Assembly (NCBI RefSeq): GCF_003464165.1 | Contig: NZ_QSEK01000043.1 | Coordinates: 1 to 16,648, forward strand | Length of the DNA stretch: 16,648 nt | Direction of reading: 5' to 3' | Origin: Eubacterium sp. AM49-13BH | Lineage (GTDB): Bacteria > Bacillota > Clostridia > Lachnospirales > Lachnospiraceae | Translations under genes and position numbers: made by a program | Part shown: in pieces, positions 6,204 to 14,002 of the stretch | Numbering within the stretch: the first letter of the stretch is position 1 | How the letters are laid out: each line of letters begins with the position of its first letter | The notes under the pieces: generated by a model | Told to the model about the DNA's origin: nothing | Seen by the model: only the letters and a program-made list of their open reading frames with translations | Databases searched by the model: none

Positions 6204-7481
6204 ATGATTATAGAGGTAAGAGCAAAAAATTGTTATGCATTTGAGGATGATATTACATTTTCAATGAAAGCAGATATGCGAAATAAAAAATTTGGAGCAA
6301 ATGTTCACAAAGAGAATAATTTTAATGTCCTTAAAACAGTAGGAATATATGGTCCAAACAATGCAGGAAAAACCTGTTTGATTAAGTGCATTAGGGCAAT
6401 AAAAAATGTGCTTTTAAATAAGAAAAATGGTTTAATGCCTAATATATTTACTGAGAGTGATGTTTGTGAGTTAGGCGTAACATTTATGTCATCAGGAAGA
6501 AAGTTTTCTTATGACCTTAAGTATGATGCAGAAAAAGAAGAATATATATATGAATCATTTTCTGAGATATTCAAAGATCAGTACAACAATGAAAAAGAAG
6601 TTTGCTGGTTGAAAAAAGATACTGTTAGTGAAGTATACGAGTGTATTGATGAATCTGTTCAGACTATGATTTCAGTTGTATCAAAGAATAATTTGTTATG
6701 CTATGTGGTAGATACAAGTAAATTCGAACATATCAATGAGATGAAGCAGATTCTTGTCGGATTTGCAGAAAAAATTGATATCATCAATATGAATAACATA
6801 CCTATGCAGCACACGATTGAACTCATGAAGAATAAGAATCAGTTGCAGCAGAAGGTTGTTGAGTTCATAAAAAATGCTGACTTATACATGGATAATTTTG
6901 AATATGTGGATATGGATAAGATACAGCTGAAAACTGGTGAAGGTGATGAAAAGCCAGATGAGAAAGTGCTTGATATTCCGGAGAACATTATGGATCAAAT
7001 TAGATTGGTATCCACATATAAAGGAGTCCATGTACCAAGTATGATGTTTGATTCTACAGGAACAAAGAAGATTGCTGCTATTGCCAGCTATGTAATCGAA
7101 GCACTTGAACAGGGCAGAATTTTAGTCGTGGATGAGCTGGATAGCAGTATTCATTTTAAGCTCACCAGAGCGATTGTTGCCATGTTTAATAATGAATTGA
7201 ATACAAGTGCACAGATGATATTTACAGTACATGATATAAATCTTATGGATTGCAAGAGAATGTTCCGGAAGGAGCAGATTTGGTTTGTTCATAAGGATGA
7301 AGAAGGTGTATATGTGTATTCACTTGCAGATTTTACAGCACAGCAGGGAGTGCGAGATACGACAGATGTTATGGAAAAATATAGAAAAGGTGCGCTTGGC
7401 GCTTTACCTGATCCAGAATTGATTAACTCTTTGCTTAGCATTAAAAGTGGTGTAAAGGGGGATGATGCCGATGCCAAATAA
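6204..7481 (+). CDS. AAA-family ATPase, AbiLi/RloA-like (AAA_15/AAA_21 type)
   Basis: This 425-aa protein has a Walker A motif GPNNAGKT (50-57), an ABC-like signature region in DSTGTKKI (283-290), Walker B ILVVDELD (306-313) with the S-S-I-H D-loop region after it, and a switch histidine in FTVHD (340-344). This is the layout of single-subunit, SMC/ABC-like ATPases of the OLD/RloA/AbiLi type. Such ATPases power a partner nuclease and are common in phage defence. The start at 6204 follows CTTGGAGGAATGAGCC (GGAGG 6191-6195). The gene overlaps the next one, a TOPRIM/RloB-like protein, as in AbiL and RloAB pairs. The defence role is inferred from architecture. The fit to AbiL rather than another ATPase-TOPRIM system is not certain. 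Confidence 0.85.
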   Translation: MIIEVRAKNCYAFEDDITFSMKADMRNKKFGANVHKENNFNVLKTVGIYGPNNAGKTCLIKCIRAIKNVLLNKKNGLMPNIFTESDVCELGVTFMSSGRKFSYDLKYDAEKEEYIYESFSEIFKDQYNNEKEVCWLKKDTVSEVYECIDESVQTMISVVSKNNLLCYVVDTSKFEHINEMKQILVGFAEKIDIINMNNIPMQHTIELMKNKNQLQQKVVEFIKNADLYMDNFEYVDMDKIQLKTGEGDEKPDEKVLDIPENIMDQIRLVSTYKGVHVPSMMFDSTGTKKIAAIASYVIEALEQGRILVVDELDSSIHFKLTRAIVAMFNNELNTSAQMIFTVHDINLMDCKRMFRKEQIWFVHKDEEGVYVYSLADFTAQQGVRDTTDVMEKYRKGALGALPDPELINSLLSIKSGVKGDDADAK

Positions 7482-8109
7482 GCTCCCTAAGTTTTTTGAT
7501 AACCATAAAATCTGCATTATTTGTGAAGGTAATGAGGAATATGAGTATCTAAATCGATTAAAAAATTTAAAAGTATGGAACGAGCAATATGATATTTCAT
7601 TGGTCAATGCTGGTGGAAATGGAAATATCCCGGCGAGGTATCAGGACCGATATCAAAATGGGGCAGATGAACTTGTGCTTGTGTTCTGTGATACGGAAAA
7701 GAAACCTCACGAGCAGTATGAGGACATTAAACGCAAAATTAATGAGTTTCATGGTGTGGATAGTGCAGCGAATGAAGTGATTATATTTGGTAATCCATGT
7801 ACGATGCAGATTATATCTAAGCATTGGACTGATGAAAATCTGAAATCTCCGGCAAAACCAGTGAATGCTCCTTTGATAAAGGAATATATCGGGGTAGAGA
7901 ATTATAAAGGTAGAGCAGACCAGATTCAGAAAGTTATGGAACATGTTACTGCGGAGAATTACAAAGATATGAGTCGCCGAGTGAAAGATTTGGATTCGGA
8001 TGATTCTGTTACTGGAAGCAGTAATTTTGGAAAGTTCATAAAGCTGTTTGAGAGTGATGACAGTGGGTGGATTGAGGCAATCAATAAAAAACTTGAGTAC
8101 ATGAGTTGA
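7471..8109 (+). CDS. TOPRIM/RloB-like protein, partner of the upstream ATPase
   Basis: This 212-aa protein opens with KICIICEGNEEYEYLNRL (residues 13-30), the TOPRIM-type catalytic Glu segment (E19-G-N-E-E). An acidic strand LVLVFCDTEK (69-77) follows, with D74/E76 in place of the usual DxD. IIFGNPCTMQIISKHW (104-119) resembles the NPxFE-WLL-H segment of RloB-like proteins. TOPRIM folds in such pairs act as Mg2+-dependent nucleases; activity here is inferred. I choose ATG 7471 because AAAGGGGG (7454-7461) lies nine bases upstream. ATGs at 7462 and 7465 are too close to that site. It overlaps the ATPase gene by 11 bases, so the two are likely made together. Confidence 0.78.
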   Translation: MPNKLPKFFDNHKICIICEGNEEYEYLNRLKNLKVWNEQYDISLVNAGGNGNIPARYQDRYQNGADELVLVFCDTEKKPHEQYEDIKRKINEFHGVDSAANEVIIFGNPCTMQIISKHWTDENLKSPAKPVNAPLIKEYIGVENYKGRADQIQKVMEHVTAENYKDMSRRVKDLDSDDSVTGSSNFGKFIKLFESDDSGWIEAINKKLEYMS

Positions 8110-8385
8110 TAATTTTTGTGCATAACAGAGAAAAATATATGAAAGTTCACGTATAAAAAGCAACTATTCCCTGCATAGATATATATGTTGCAAGGGGGTA
8201 GAATTAATTCATTACATGCGGTTAAGTACATATCTGTATTTAAAAGATCTTATTATCTTAAAGCATATCTATAAGCAGTATAAGATGTCTGAGGAATAGT
8301 CATTTTGACGAAAACACATGGTTTCACAATTCGCCAATTCAAAAGATCTATAGTATAATAGACTCATATAAACGGAGGGCTGATA
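8110..8385 (+). other. Intergenic region with the promoter area of the 867-aa gene
   Basis: No convincing gene is seen here. TATAAT at 8354-8359, 32 bases before the next start, is a good -10 box, but the matching -35 position (about 8331-8336) is poor. TTGACG (8305-8310) is too far away to pair with it. GCAAC (8160-8164) and GTTGC (8187-8191) form a weak inverted repeat. No strong terminator follows the TOPRIM gene, so some read-through is possible. Confidence 0.4.
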
Positions 8386-10989
8386 ATGAATCTGGAGGAG
8401 TTTAACAGAAGATTAGAAGAGAACAATGCGAATCTGATAGCGGTTTCAGATTATATGGGCAGAAATAACAAAATATATGTAAAATGTAAGAAATGTAATA
8501 ATCTAATGGGACATAAAACACCTTTCACCTGGTTATATGGTAGTTCAAATTGTTATTATTGTGATAACTTACCATTCTCTGAAGCTGTTGAGACATATAA
8601 AAGTTATGTGGAACGAAAAACATGTGGCAGAGTAAGTCCACTGTCAGATTATAAAGGATCTAGCATATATATTGAGTATAGATGTAATTTACATAATATT
8701 GTATTTGCACAAAGTCATAGTGAATTGTTTAGAAAGGATGGACAAGGCGGTGTACTATGTGTCAAATGTAAAGGAGAAATAAGAAAAAAGAAGTATACGT
8801 CAGAGGAACTAAATACAATAGCAAAAATGTATGCTCCGAATCTTATCTTTAAAGACGATTTTAAGACTAAATCAGGGAAAGTAAATTATAGGTGTTCTAT
8901 CTGTGAAAATACCGGGAAAACCAGCGTAACTATTTTAGAACGTGCCAAAAAGGGAACGATTTACTGTAGTAAGTGTAATAATCGGAGAAAGAAGACAAAA
9001 GAGGAATTTACTGAAGAGCTAAAAACACATAATCCCAATTTGATAGCCGTGTCAGAATACATAGAAGCTAACGAGAAAATATGCGTAAAATGTGAAAATT
9101 GTGGAAATTCGATGAACCATAAAACACCACATGAATGGCTGAAAAATTATAAATGTTACTATTGTGATAACCAAGCATTTAACCAAAATGTTGAGAATTA
9201 TGGCGATTATATGTTACGAAATTATGGTGAAAATTATTCATTTAAATCAGATAAATGGCATGGCTCCAAGACAAAACATTTATTTTATTGTAACCTGCAC
9301 AATGAAGAGTTTTGGCAGACTCCAGATGCTTTTAAGCCGGAAAAAGCGCAATGCTCTAAATGCGCAGCAATAAGGAAAACAAAGTGGGTTAAGGAAAGAA
9401 CAAAAGAGCATGATCAATATGTTGCAGAGCTAGGCAAAGTTTCACCTGAGATAGAGATATTAGGGAAATATAAAAAGAATACAGATCCTATTGCTGTACG
9501 ATGCAGAAACTGTCTTCATGAATGGGCACCGACAGCAGGCCCGCTGCTGCATCAAAGAACAAAGTGCCCTAAGTGCAGTGGAGCTCTATTGACAGCTGAA
9601 GACTTTAAAAAACGTGTCATGAATAATAGCCCGTCGGTTAAGATTGTTGGCAAGTTTTACCGGGGTAAAGACTCAATTATGGTGCGGTGTAAAAAATGTA
9701 ACTTGGAATGGGAGGCAAAAAAAGATGTACTTATTCGAGGCTGCGGATGCAAAATGTGTCACTGTACTGGAACATCAAGACAAGAATTGATGATATATTA
9801 TACCGTAAAGGAATTGTTCCCTGAGTTAGAAGTACTATGGAGAGATCGAAATTATATAAATAAAGAATTAGATATAGTAATACCAGACAAGAAAATAGCG
9901 ATAGAACCAGGACATTTTGCTTGGCATAAAGATAAATTAGATCTTGATTTAAGCAAAGAAATGGATTGTGAGAAATTGGGTATTAAACTATTTACTTGTT
10001 ATTTTTCATGCTCAAATGCAGAAATTCCAATACCTTTCAAAAGATTGATGTGTGTTGACGATGAACCCAAAACAGCATATGAAATAATAGCGTTAACAAT
10101 GAAGGTTATTGAGTGGATTGCAAAAGAAGAAAATTGGGGAGATGAGTACAAGCATATAAATTATGAGAGAATATGGAAACTGATAAATAATATCAAAATT
10201 GGAAATGCCACAAATTCTGATACGGAAAATGGTTCAGAAGAAAACAATGTTAGTAAAAAGAAAAATAAGCCTAAGTATGACCGGGATTCATTTAGAAATG
10301 CAGTGACAAACATTAGGGATGATTGTAATTTAATTGATGATTTTGAGGATTCTAAAACTAAATTAAGAGTAGAATGCAAATTGTGTAAGAAGATAAGTAA
10401 CCCTATGTTGCCACGTGAAATATTAAATGGAAAAAAACTTGAGTGTAATGGATTCCATAAATTTGAAACTAATATGGAGACATTACACAAAACTATTAAA
10501 TATTGTCCTGATGATTATCATAAAGATAGTATAGATATACGTTTTAATCACATAGCCTGTGAATGCTTGGTTTGTGGTAAGAAATGGAAACCAACAGTAG
10601 ACAGTCTTAATAGTGGGCATGGCTGTCCTAATTATCGAGATGCAAGACACAGTGTAGGTAAGAAAAGATGTAAAACTGATTCATGGAAAAATGGCAGCAA
10701 TACCCAGGTGAGACGTGATGATGGAGTTTTATATAAATCCATAATTGCAGCTGTTAAAGGGGAGGGCGTTTCACGAGGAAAAATGAACGCTGCAATTAAA
10801 GATGGGGAAAGACTTAATAACCATTTTTTCACACTTGTAGTTAGGGATAAACGTATTAGAAGAAAATCTACATTAGAAATATTTGAAAGTATAGAAGACG
10901 CTGTTTGTAAAACCGGATTTAGAAAAGACTATATTTATAAGCAAATAAGAGAAGAAAAGGATTTCGAATGGGTAGTGAGACGGGATTAA
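8386..10989 (+). CDS. 867-aa zinc-ribbon array protein with PD-(D/E)xK-like nuclease core and NUMOD1-like tail
   Basis: Start ATG 8386 follows GGAGGG (8374-8379). Residues 1-460 hold a chain of CxxC zinc ribbons (cysteines at 34/37/56/59, 170/173/194/197, 236/239/257/260, 373/376/394/397, 435/438/453-458, among others). Residues 1-137 and 204-330 are a visible duplication: NANLIAVSDYMGRNNKI...CYYCDN against NPNLIAVSEYIEANEKI...CYYCDN. Residues 464-545 match the pattern of small PD-(D/E)xK (Vsr/DUF559-like) nucleases: TSRQEL, KELDIVIPDKKIAIEPGHFAWH, then CEKLGIKLF. Here the usual EYNGLYWH reads EPGHFAWH. Further cysteine pairs follow (664/667, 727/730). The tail has two NUMOD1-like DNA-binding units, YKSIIAAVKGEGVSRGKMNA (783-802) and FESIEDAVCKTGFRKDYIYK (833-852). 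It is likely a DNA-targeting nuclease, either homing-like or defensive; function is not proven. Confidence 0.75.
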   Translation: MNLEEFNRRLEENNANLIAVSDYMGRNNKIYVKCKKCNNLMGHKTPFTWLYGSSNCYYCDNLPFSEAVETYKSYVERKTCGRVSPLSDYKGSSIYIEYRCNLHNIVFAQSHSELFRKDGQGGVLCVKCKGEIRKKKYTSEELNTIAKMYAPNLIFKDDFKTKSGKVNYRCSICENTGKTSVTILERAKKGTIYCSKCNNRRKKTKEEFTEELKTHNPNLIAVSEYIEANEKICVKCENCGNSMNHKTPHEWLKNYKCYYCDNQAFNQNVENYGDYMLRNYGENYSFKSDKWHGSKTKHLFYCNLHNEEFWQTPDAFKPEKAQCSKCAAIRKTKWVKERTKEHDQYVAELGKVSPEIEILGKYKKNTDPIAVRCRNCLHEWAPTAGPLLHQRTKCPKCSGALLTAEDFKKRVMNNSPSVKIVGKFYRGKDSIMVRCKKCNLEWEAKKDVLIRGCGCKMCHCTGTSRQELMIYYTVKELFPELEVLWRDRNYINKELDIVIPDKKIAIEPGHFAWHKDKLDLDLSKEMDCEKLGIKLFTCYFSCSNAEIPIPFKRLMCVDDEPKTAYEIIALTMKVIEWIAKEENWGDEYKHINYERIWKLINNIKIGNATNSDTENGSEENNVSKKKNKPKYDRDSFRNAVTNIRDDCNLIDDFEDSKTKLRVECKLCKKISNPMLPREILNGKKLECNGFHKFETNMETLHKTIKYCPDDYHKDSIDIRFNHIACECLVCGKKWKPTVDSLNSGHGCPNYRDARHSVGKKRCKTDSWKNGSNTQVRRDDGVLYKSIIAAVKGEGVSRGKMNAAIKDGERLNNHFFTLVVRDKRIRRKSTLEIFESIEDAVCKTGFRKDYIYKQIREEKDFEWVVRRD

Positions 10990-11304
10990 GTAAATAAAAT
11001 AAAGTTGTGGGGCTAGAATTCAGGTATATTCAGAATGTAGCCATTATGGTGTTCTTGAGAACATCCAGAGAAATATGTTGGATATACTTATGAGCAGATG
11101 ACATCTTTTTCGAAAGGAAATGTTGAAAATCTAAGTATTAGTGAAGATTAAAATAATTTTACGCTTTTGACGCCTAAAATGCGTCGAAAAAAGCAATGAA
11201 AAATGCGTCGGAAAAGGAGAAGTGCTGTTCTTGATATATTAAAAGAAGCTAGGGCAATGTTTTATAGAGATGTATTGATAGAATCTAGAGAAAGGAACAC
11301 TTTT
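10990..11304 (+). other. Intergenic region with a possible gene remnant and GCGTCG repeats
   Basis: A 30-codon stretch open from 11059 to TAA 11149-11151 reads EHPEKYVGYTYEQMTSFSKG then NVENLSISED. It looks more protein-like than chance and may be the tail of a lost gene. It lacks a start and the family is unknown. Downstream, AAAATGCGTCG occurs twice (11176-11186 and 11200-11210, 24 bases apart), and TTTTGACGC (11165-11173) is the inverse of the first copy. A long upstream frame for the RhuM gene from ATG 11203 has no ribosome binding site, so this DNA is probably not coding for RhuM. Confidence 0.35.
11165..11215. repeat. Inverted and direct GCGTCG repeats upstream of the RhuM gene
   Basis: TTTTGACGC (11165-11173) faces GCGTCGAAAA (11181-11190), an inverted repeat with one extra base, around a seven-base centre CTAAAAT. 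A second copy, GCGTCGGAAAA, lies at 11205-11215, 24 bases along, so copies fall on nearly the same helix face. The group sits 90-140 bases before the RhuM start and could be a binding site for a regulator, perhaps RhuM itself; this is inference. Confidence 0.4.
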
Positions 11305-12327
11305 ATGAGCAAAGAATTACAGATAAGAAATAGCACTGTTGATTTCTTGGTTTTCACACGAGATGCAGGAGAAGACGGAATAGAAGTCAGGGTTCAGAAT
11401 GGCGATGTATGGCTTACGCAGAAAGCAATTTCGCAGCTTTTTGATGTAGATAGAAGTGTGGTTACAAAGCATCTGAGCAACATTTTTAAAGAGGGAGAAT
11501 TAGATGAAAATTCAACTTGTGCAAATTTTGCACAAGTTGCCGATAATGGAAAAACATACAAATATAAATTTTATTCGTTAGCAGCTATTATTGCTGTGGG
11601 ATATCGCATTAATTCAGAACGGGCAACACAGTTCAGGACATGGGCAACCAAAGTGTTGGATACATTTACAAAGCAGGGTTATGTTCTTGATAAAAGCAGA
11701 TTGATTAATGGACAGATTTTCGACGAAGATTATTTTGAGCATCTTATTGCTGAGATTCAGGAAATCAGAGCAAGTGAGAGAAGATTTTACCAGAAAATTA
11801 CAGATATATATGCAACAGCAGTTGATTATGATAAGAATTCACACATGACAAGAGAGTTTTATGCAACAGTACAGAATAAGATGCATTATGCAGTTCATGG
11901 TAATACAGCGGCAGAAGTGATAGTGGCAAGAGCTGATCATAATAAGGAACATATGGGACTTAAATTATGGAAAAATGCGCCTGATGGTAAAATAGTAAAA
12001 ACAGATGTGTCAATTGCAAAAAACTACTTGGAAAAAGAAGAACTTGCAGAATTAAATGAGATTGTGACAATGTATCTTGATTATGCAACAAGACAGGCAC
12101 GAAGACATATTCCTATGACTATGGAAGATTGGAAAACAAAGCTTGACGCATTTCTTAGATTTAATGATGCAGATGTACTTCAGGATAAAGGAAAAGTAAC
12201 AGCAGCTATTGCAAAGGAATTTGCAGAAAGTGAGTTTGAGAAATACAGAGTTATACAGGATTCACTATATGAAAGTGACTTTGATAAATTGATGAATGAT
12301 ATGGAAAAGAATGATGATATCCATTAG
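11305..12327 (+). CDS. RhuM-family protein
   Basis: This 340-aa protein has the RhuM pattern: IEVRVQNGDVWLTQKAISQL (26-45), VTKHLSNIFKEGELDENS (53-70), then YSLAAIIAVGYRINSERATQ (90-109), FRTWATKVLDTF and a long helical C-terminus with HYAVHGNTAAEVIVARADHN (194-213). Residues 35-60 look like a helix-turn-helix. RhuM proteins were named from a Salmonella pathogenicity island, but their role is unknown; most sit in accessory islands and phage-defence or restriction contexts. I choose ATG 11305, with AAAGGA (11291-11296) eight bases upstream and family-typical length. The longer frame from 11203 has no such site. A 27-bp interrupted palindrome at 11513-11539 lies inside codons 70-78. Confidence 0.88.
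   Translation: MSKELQIRNSTVDFLVFTRDAGEDGIEVRVQNGDVWLTQKAISQLFDVDRSVVTKHLSNIFKEGELDENSTCANFAQVADNGKTYKYKFYSLAAIIAVGYRINSERATQFRTWATKVLDTFTKQGYVLDKSRLINGQIFDEDYFEHLIAEIQEIRASERRFYQKITDIYATAVDYDKNSHMTREFYATVQNKMHYAVHGNTAAEVIVARADHNKEHMGLKLWKNAPDGKIVKTDVSIAKNYLEKEELAELNEIVTMYLDYATRQARRHIPMTMEDWKTKLDAFLRFNDADVLQDKGKVTAAIAKEFAESEFEKYRVIQDSLYESDFDKLMNDMEKNDDIH
11513..11539. repeat. 27-bp interrupted palindrome inside the RhuM gene
   Basis: CAACTTGTGCAAA (11513-11525), a single T (11526), and TTTGCACAAGTTG (11527-11539) form a perfect 13-bp inverted repeat. It encodes the S-T-C-A-N-F-A-Q-V segment just after the helix-turn-helix region. A perfect repeat of this length in coding sequence is far from chance and may be a protein-binding or insertion site. 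Confidence 0.8.
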
Positions 12328-12644
12328 TACCTCAAAATTTCTAGTTGCAGAAACATCGTCCGGAGATTATAATTTCCATAGGTGGACTTGCAAACCGACA
12401 GAATATTATTTTGTGAATAGTAAATCAACCTGCAAGCCACCGGAACTACATACAATAATGAAAAAATGCAATGGTACTGGATTGGTACTAAAAATATGTG
12501 AAACGAAAATAACGTGTGGAAAAGTGTGGGTTATCAATACAAAATAGTATAGATAACTGCATTGAAATAACCTGAATCAAACCAGACTCTGCGAGTTTGA
12601 ATAGTAGCCAGCGGCATACCATCACAATTTAATAATTATATTAT
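12328..12644 (+). other. Intergenic stretch without a supported gene; inverted repeat at 12381-12441
   Basis: An 83-codon plus-strand frame across the RhuM 3' end (12296-12547) has Cys/Trp/Thr-rich, non-protein-like composition and no ribosome binding site, so I do not call it. GGTGGACTTGCA (12381-12392) and TGCAAGCCACC (12431-12441) are inverted copies with one mismatch, separated by 38 bases. GGTACT occurs twice around 12472-12490. I see nothing else here. Confidence 0.4.
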
Positions 12645-12675
12645 AAAAGCGAGGATGTACATCAACCTCGCTTTT
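12645..12675. terminator. Bidirectional intrinsic terminator
   Basis: AAAAGCGAGG (12645-12654) and CCTCGCTTTT (12666-12675) form a 10-bp stem with an 11-base loop. T-runs are present on both strands as part of the stem ends. It isolates the RhuM region from the ArsC-like gene. Confidence 0.75.
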
Positions 12676-12797
12676 ATGCTTTTAAAGTGGCAATAGTATA
12701 ATATTTATATTAAGATAGCTACGCACGGGACATTGTGATATGATAATAAACAGATAGTATATGAAAAAAATAATACAAGTTAAACTGGAGGTTCAAA

Positions 12798-13148
12798 ATG
12801 TTATTTTTATGTTATCCAAGATGTTCAACCTGTCAGAAGGCTAAGAAATGGCTGGAGGAACACAATATAGAATTTACAGAGCGTAATATTGCAGAGGAAA
12901 ATCCCAGCTTTGACGAATTACAGACATGGTATAAGCAGAGTGGACTTCCGCTTAAGAAGTTTTTTAATACAAGTGGATTAGTTTATAAGGAAATGCAGTT
13001 GAAGGATAAGCTGCCATCAATGAACGAAGAAGAACAGTTAAAATTGCTTGCTTCGAATGGAATGTTGGTAAAACGTCCAATGGTTATAAGTGAAGATAAA
13101 GTACTAGTGGGATTTAAAGAGGCTGAGTGGGGAGCACTCGTAAAGTAA
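12798..13148 (+). CDS. ArsC/Spx-family thioredoxin-fold protein
   Basis: This 116-aa protein begins MLFLCYPRCSTCQKAKKWLE, with the CxxC pair C9/C12, and contains KRPMVISEDK with the conserved R93-P94. It has the usual ArsC-like length and layout (YffB/Spx/arsenate-reductase family; LKKFFNTSGLVYKE is the typical middle segment). Such proteins are cytosolic thiol-dependent reductases or regulators. True arsenate reduction cannot be claimed: no ars genes are near, and many family members are uncharacterised. The start at 12798 follows GGAGG (12787-12791), seven bases upstream. It is a single gene after a terminator, so it probably has its own promoter within 12690-12780, where TATGATAAT (12738-12746) is a possible -10 region. 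Confidence 0.88.
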   Translation: MLFLCYPRCSTCQKAKKWLEEHNIEFTERNIAEENPSFDELQTWYKQSGLPLKKFFNTSGLVYKEMQLKDKLPSMNEEEQLKLLASNGMLVKRPMVISEDKVLVGFKEAEWGALVK

Positions 13149-13252
13149 ATCTAAATCGGAATTTCTTACCATAATATGACAAGTTTCGACTAATAAATTG
13201 CGTTAAAATAAGTTCATCATACAACAAATTGTGGCAATGCGGAGGGAAAAGG

Positions 13253-13486
13253 ATGGCAGAGATGGTAAGATACAATGATTATTATGTTGATATGGCATAT
13301 GTATTGGTTAAGCAAAAAAGCAATGATGGACGACCTATGAATAGAATTATTACTGATAACGAGAAAATAATGAACAGTCTGAAGTTAGATAAAATGGGAA
13401 TTGTTGCAGATGTATTGATAAAACATAATATAATAAAATGTGTGGATACATTATATGTTAAATTTAAAGGTAATACAACATTTTGA
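13253..13486 (+). CDS. Hypothetical protein, 77 aa
   Basis: The start at ATG 13253 is chosen because GGAGGG (13241-13246) lies six bases upstream; a GTG/TTG-type start at 13229 would place that site inside the gene. The protein begins MAEMVRYNDYYVDMAYVLVK and ends IKCVDTLYVKFKGNTTF. It has no cysteine motif, signal or membrane segment. The VADVLIKHNIIKCVDTLYVK segment suggests a small alpha/beta domain. I do not recognise the family. Confidence 0.6.
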   Translation: MAEMVRYNDYYVDMAYVLVKQKSNDGRPMNRIITDNEKIMNSLKLDKMGIVADVLIKHNIIKCVDTLYVKFKGNTTF

Positions 13487-14002
13487 TATAATATGTTGTC
13501 TTTAATGCAGATGGTTATTACATACTGACTTTATATAATCTTAGTTGTTAGCATAAGAACTACATCTTTGTAAACCGAGTGCAGATTGCTGAAGGTGCAA
13601 ATGAAAGATTTGCTTGTTTTAATTGGCTATGAATCTGACAATGATTTTGCAAATGGTTTTGCTGATATAATTAATAAGTTAAAAATATTAAAACTATGGT
13701 ATCTATTAAGAATAAATGTTATGAGCAAAGATTTTCATCAGCAGGACTTTTATATGTGTACATTAACGGATATAAAGAGAATGAGATGATATATTCACAG
13801 CAGATCAATTCATATCAATGCATACGAAGAAGCTTCATTCTCCGGAAGACTGCAAAGAACTTTTTTTGAATAAGTGGATGGATTTGCAAGAAAAGCAGGA
13901 TATATCTGGTATGATATAAAATGTTTACATTGTTGAAAAAATATATGCACATTTGCTAAAATTAAATTAGATAAATCAAATAAAAGATATGAGGGAGTAA
14001 TC
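13487..14002 (+). other. Stretch with fragments of a decayed gene in several frames
   Basis: No intact gene is supported over these 516 bases. Protein-like fragments appear in different frames: ATG 13696 to TGA 13869 includes AGLLYVYINGYKENEMIYSQ (57 codons), and ATG 13818 to TAA 13919 gives MHTKKLHSPEDCKELFLNKW and 13 more residues. A further 67-codon frame spans 13586-13789. None has a convincing ribosome binding site. The pattern suggests one frameshifted, decayed gene whose identity I cannot tell. TTGAAA (13933-13938) and TAAAAT (13957-13962) may be a promoter for the next gene. Confidence 0.35.
13933..13962 (+). promoter_or_regulatory. Possible promoter of the membrane zinc-ribbon gene
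   Basis: TTGAAA (13933-13938) and TAAAAT (13957-13962) are 18 bases apart, 41 bases before the start codon at 14003. The boxes are moderate matches to consensus. Confidence 0.4.

Noticed and set aside
7597..8163. 188-codon minus-strand open frame opposite the TOPRIM gene
   Set aside because: It is antisense to a well-supported gene, has Phe/Ile/Ser-rich shadow composition and no ribosome binding site.
8160..8191. GCAAC/GTTGC inverted repeat as a terminator after the TOPRIM gene
   Set aside because: The stem is only five base pairs with a 22-base loop and no T-run.
11203..11304. Upstream extension of RhuM to ATG 11203
   Set aside because: No Shine-Dalgarno sequence; the added residues are outside the family pattern and ATG 11305 has AAAGGA at good spacing.
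12296..12547. 83-codon plus-strand frame overlapping the RhuM 3' end
   Set aside because: No ribosome binding site, unlikely composition, and it begins inside RhuM out of frame.
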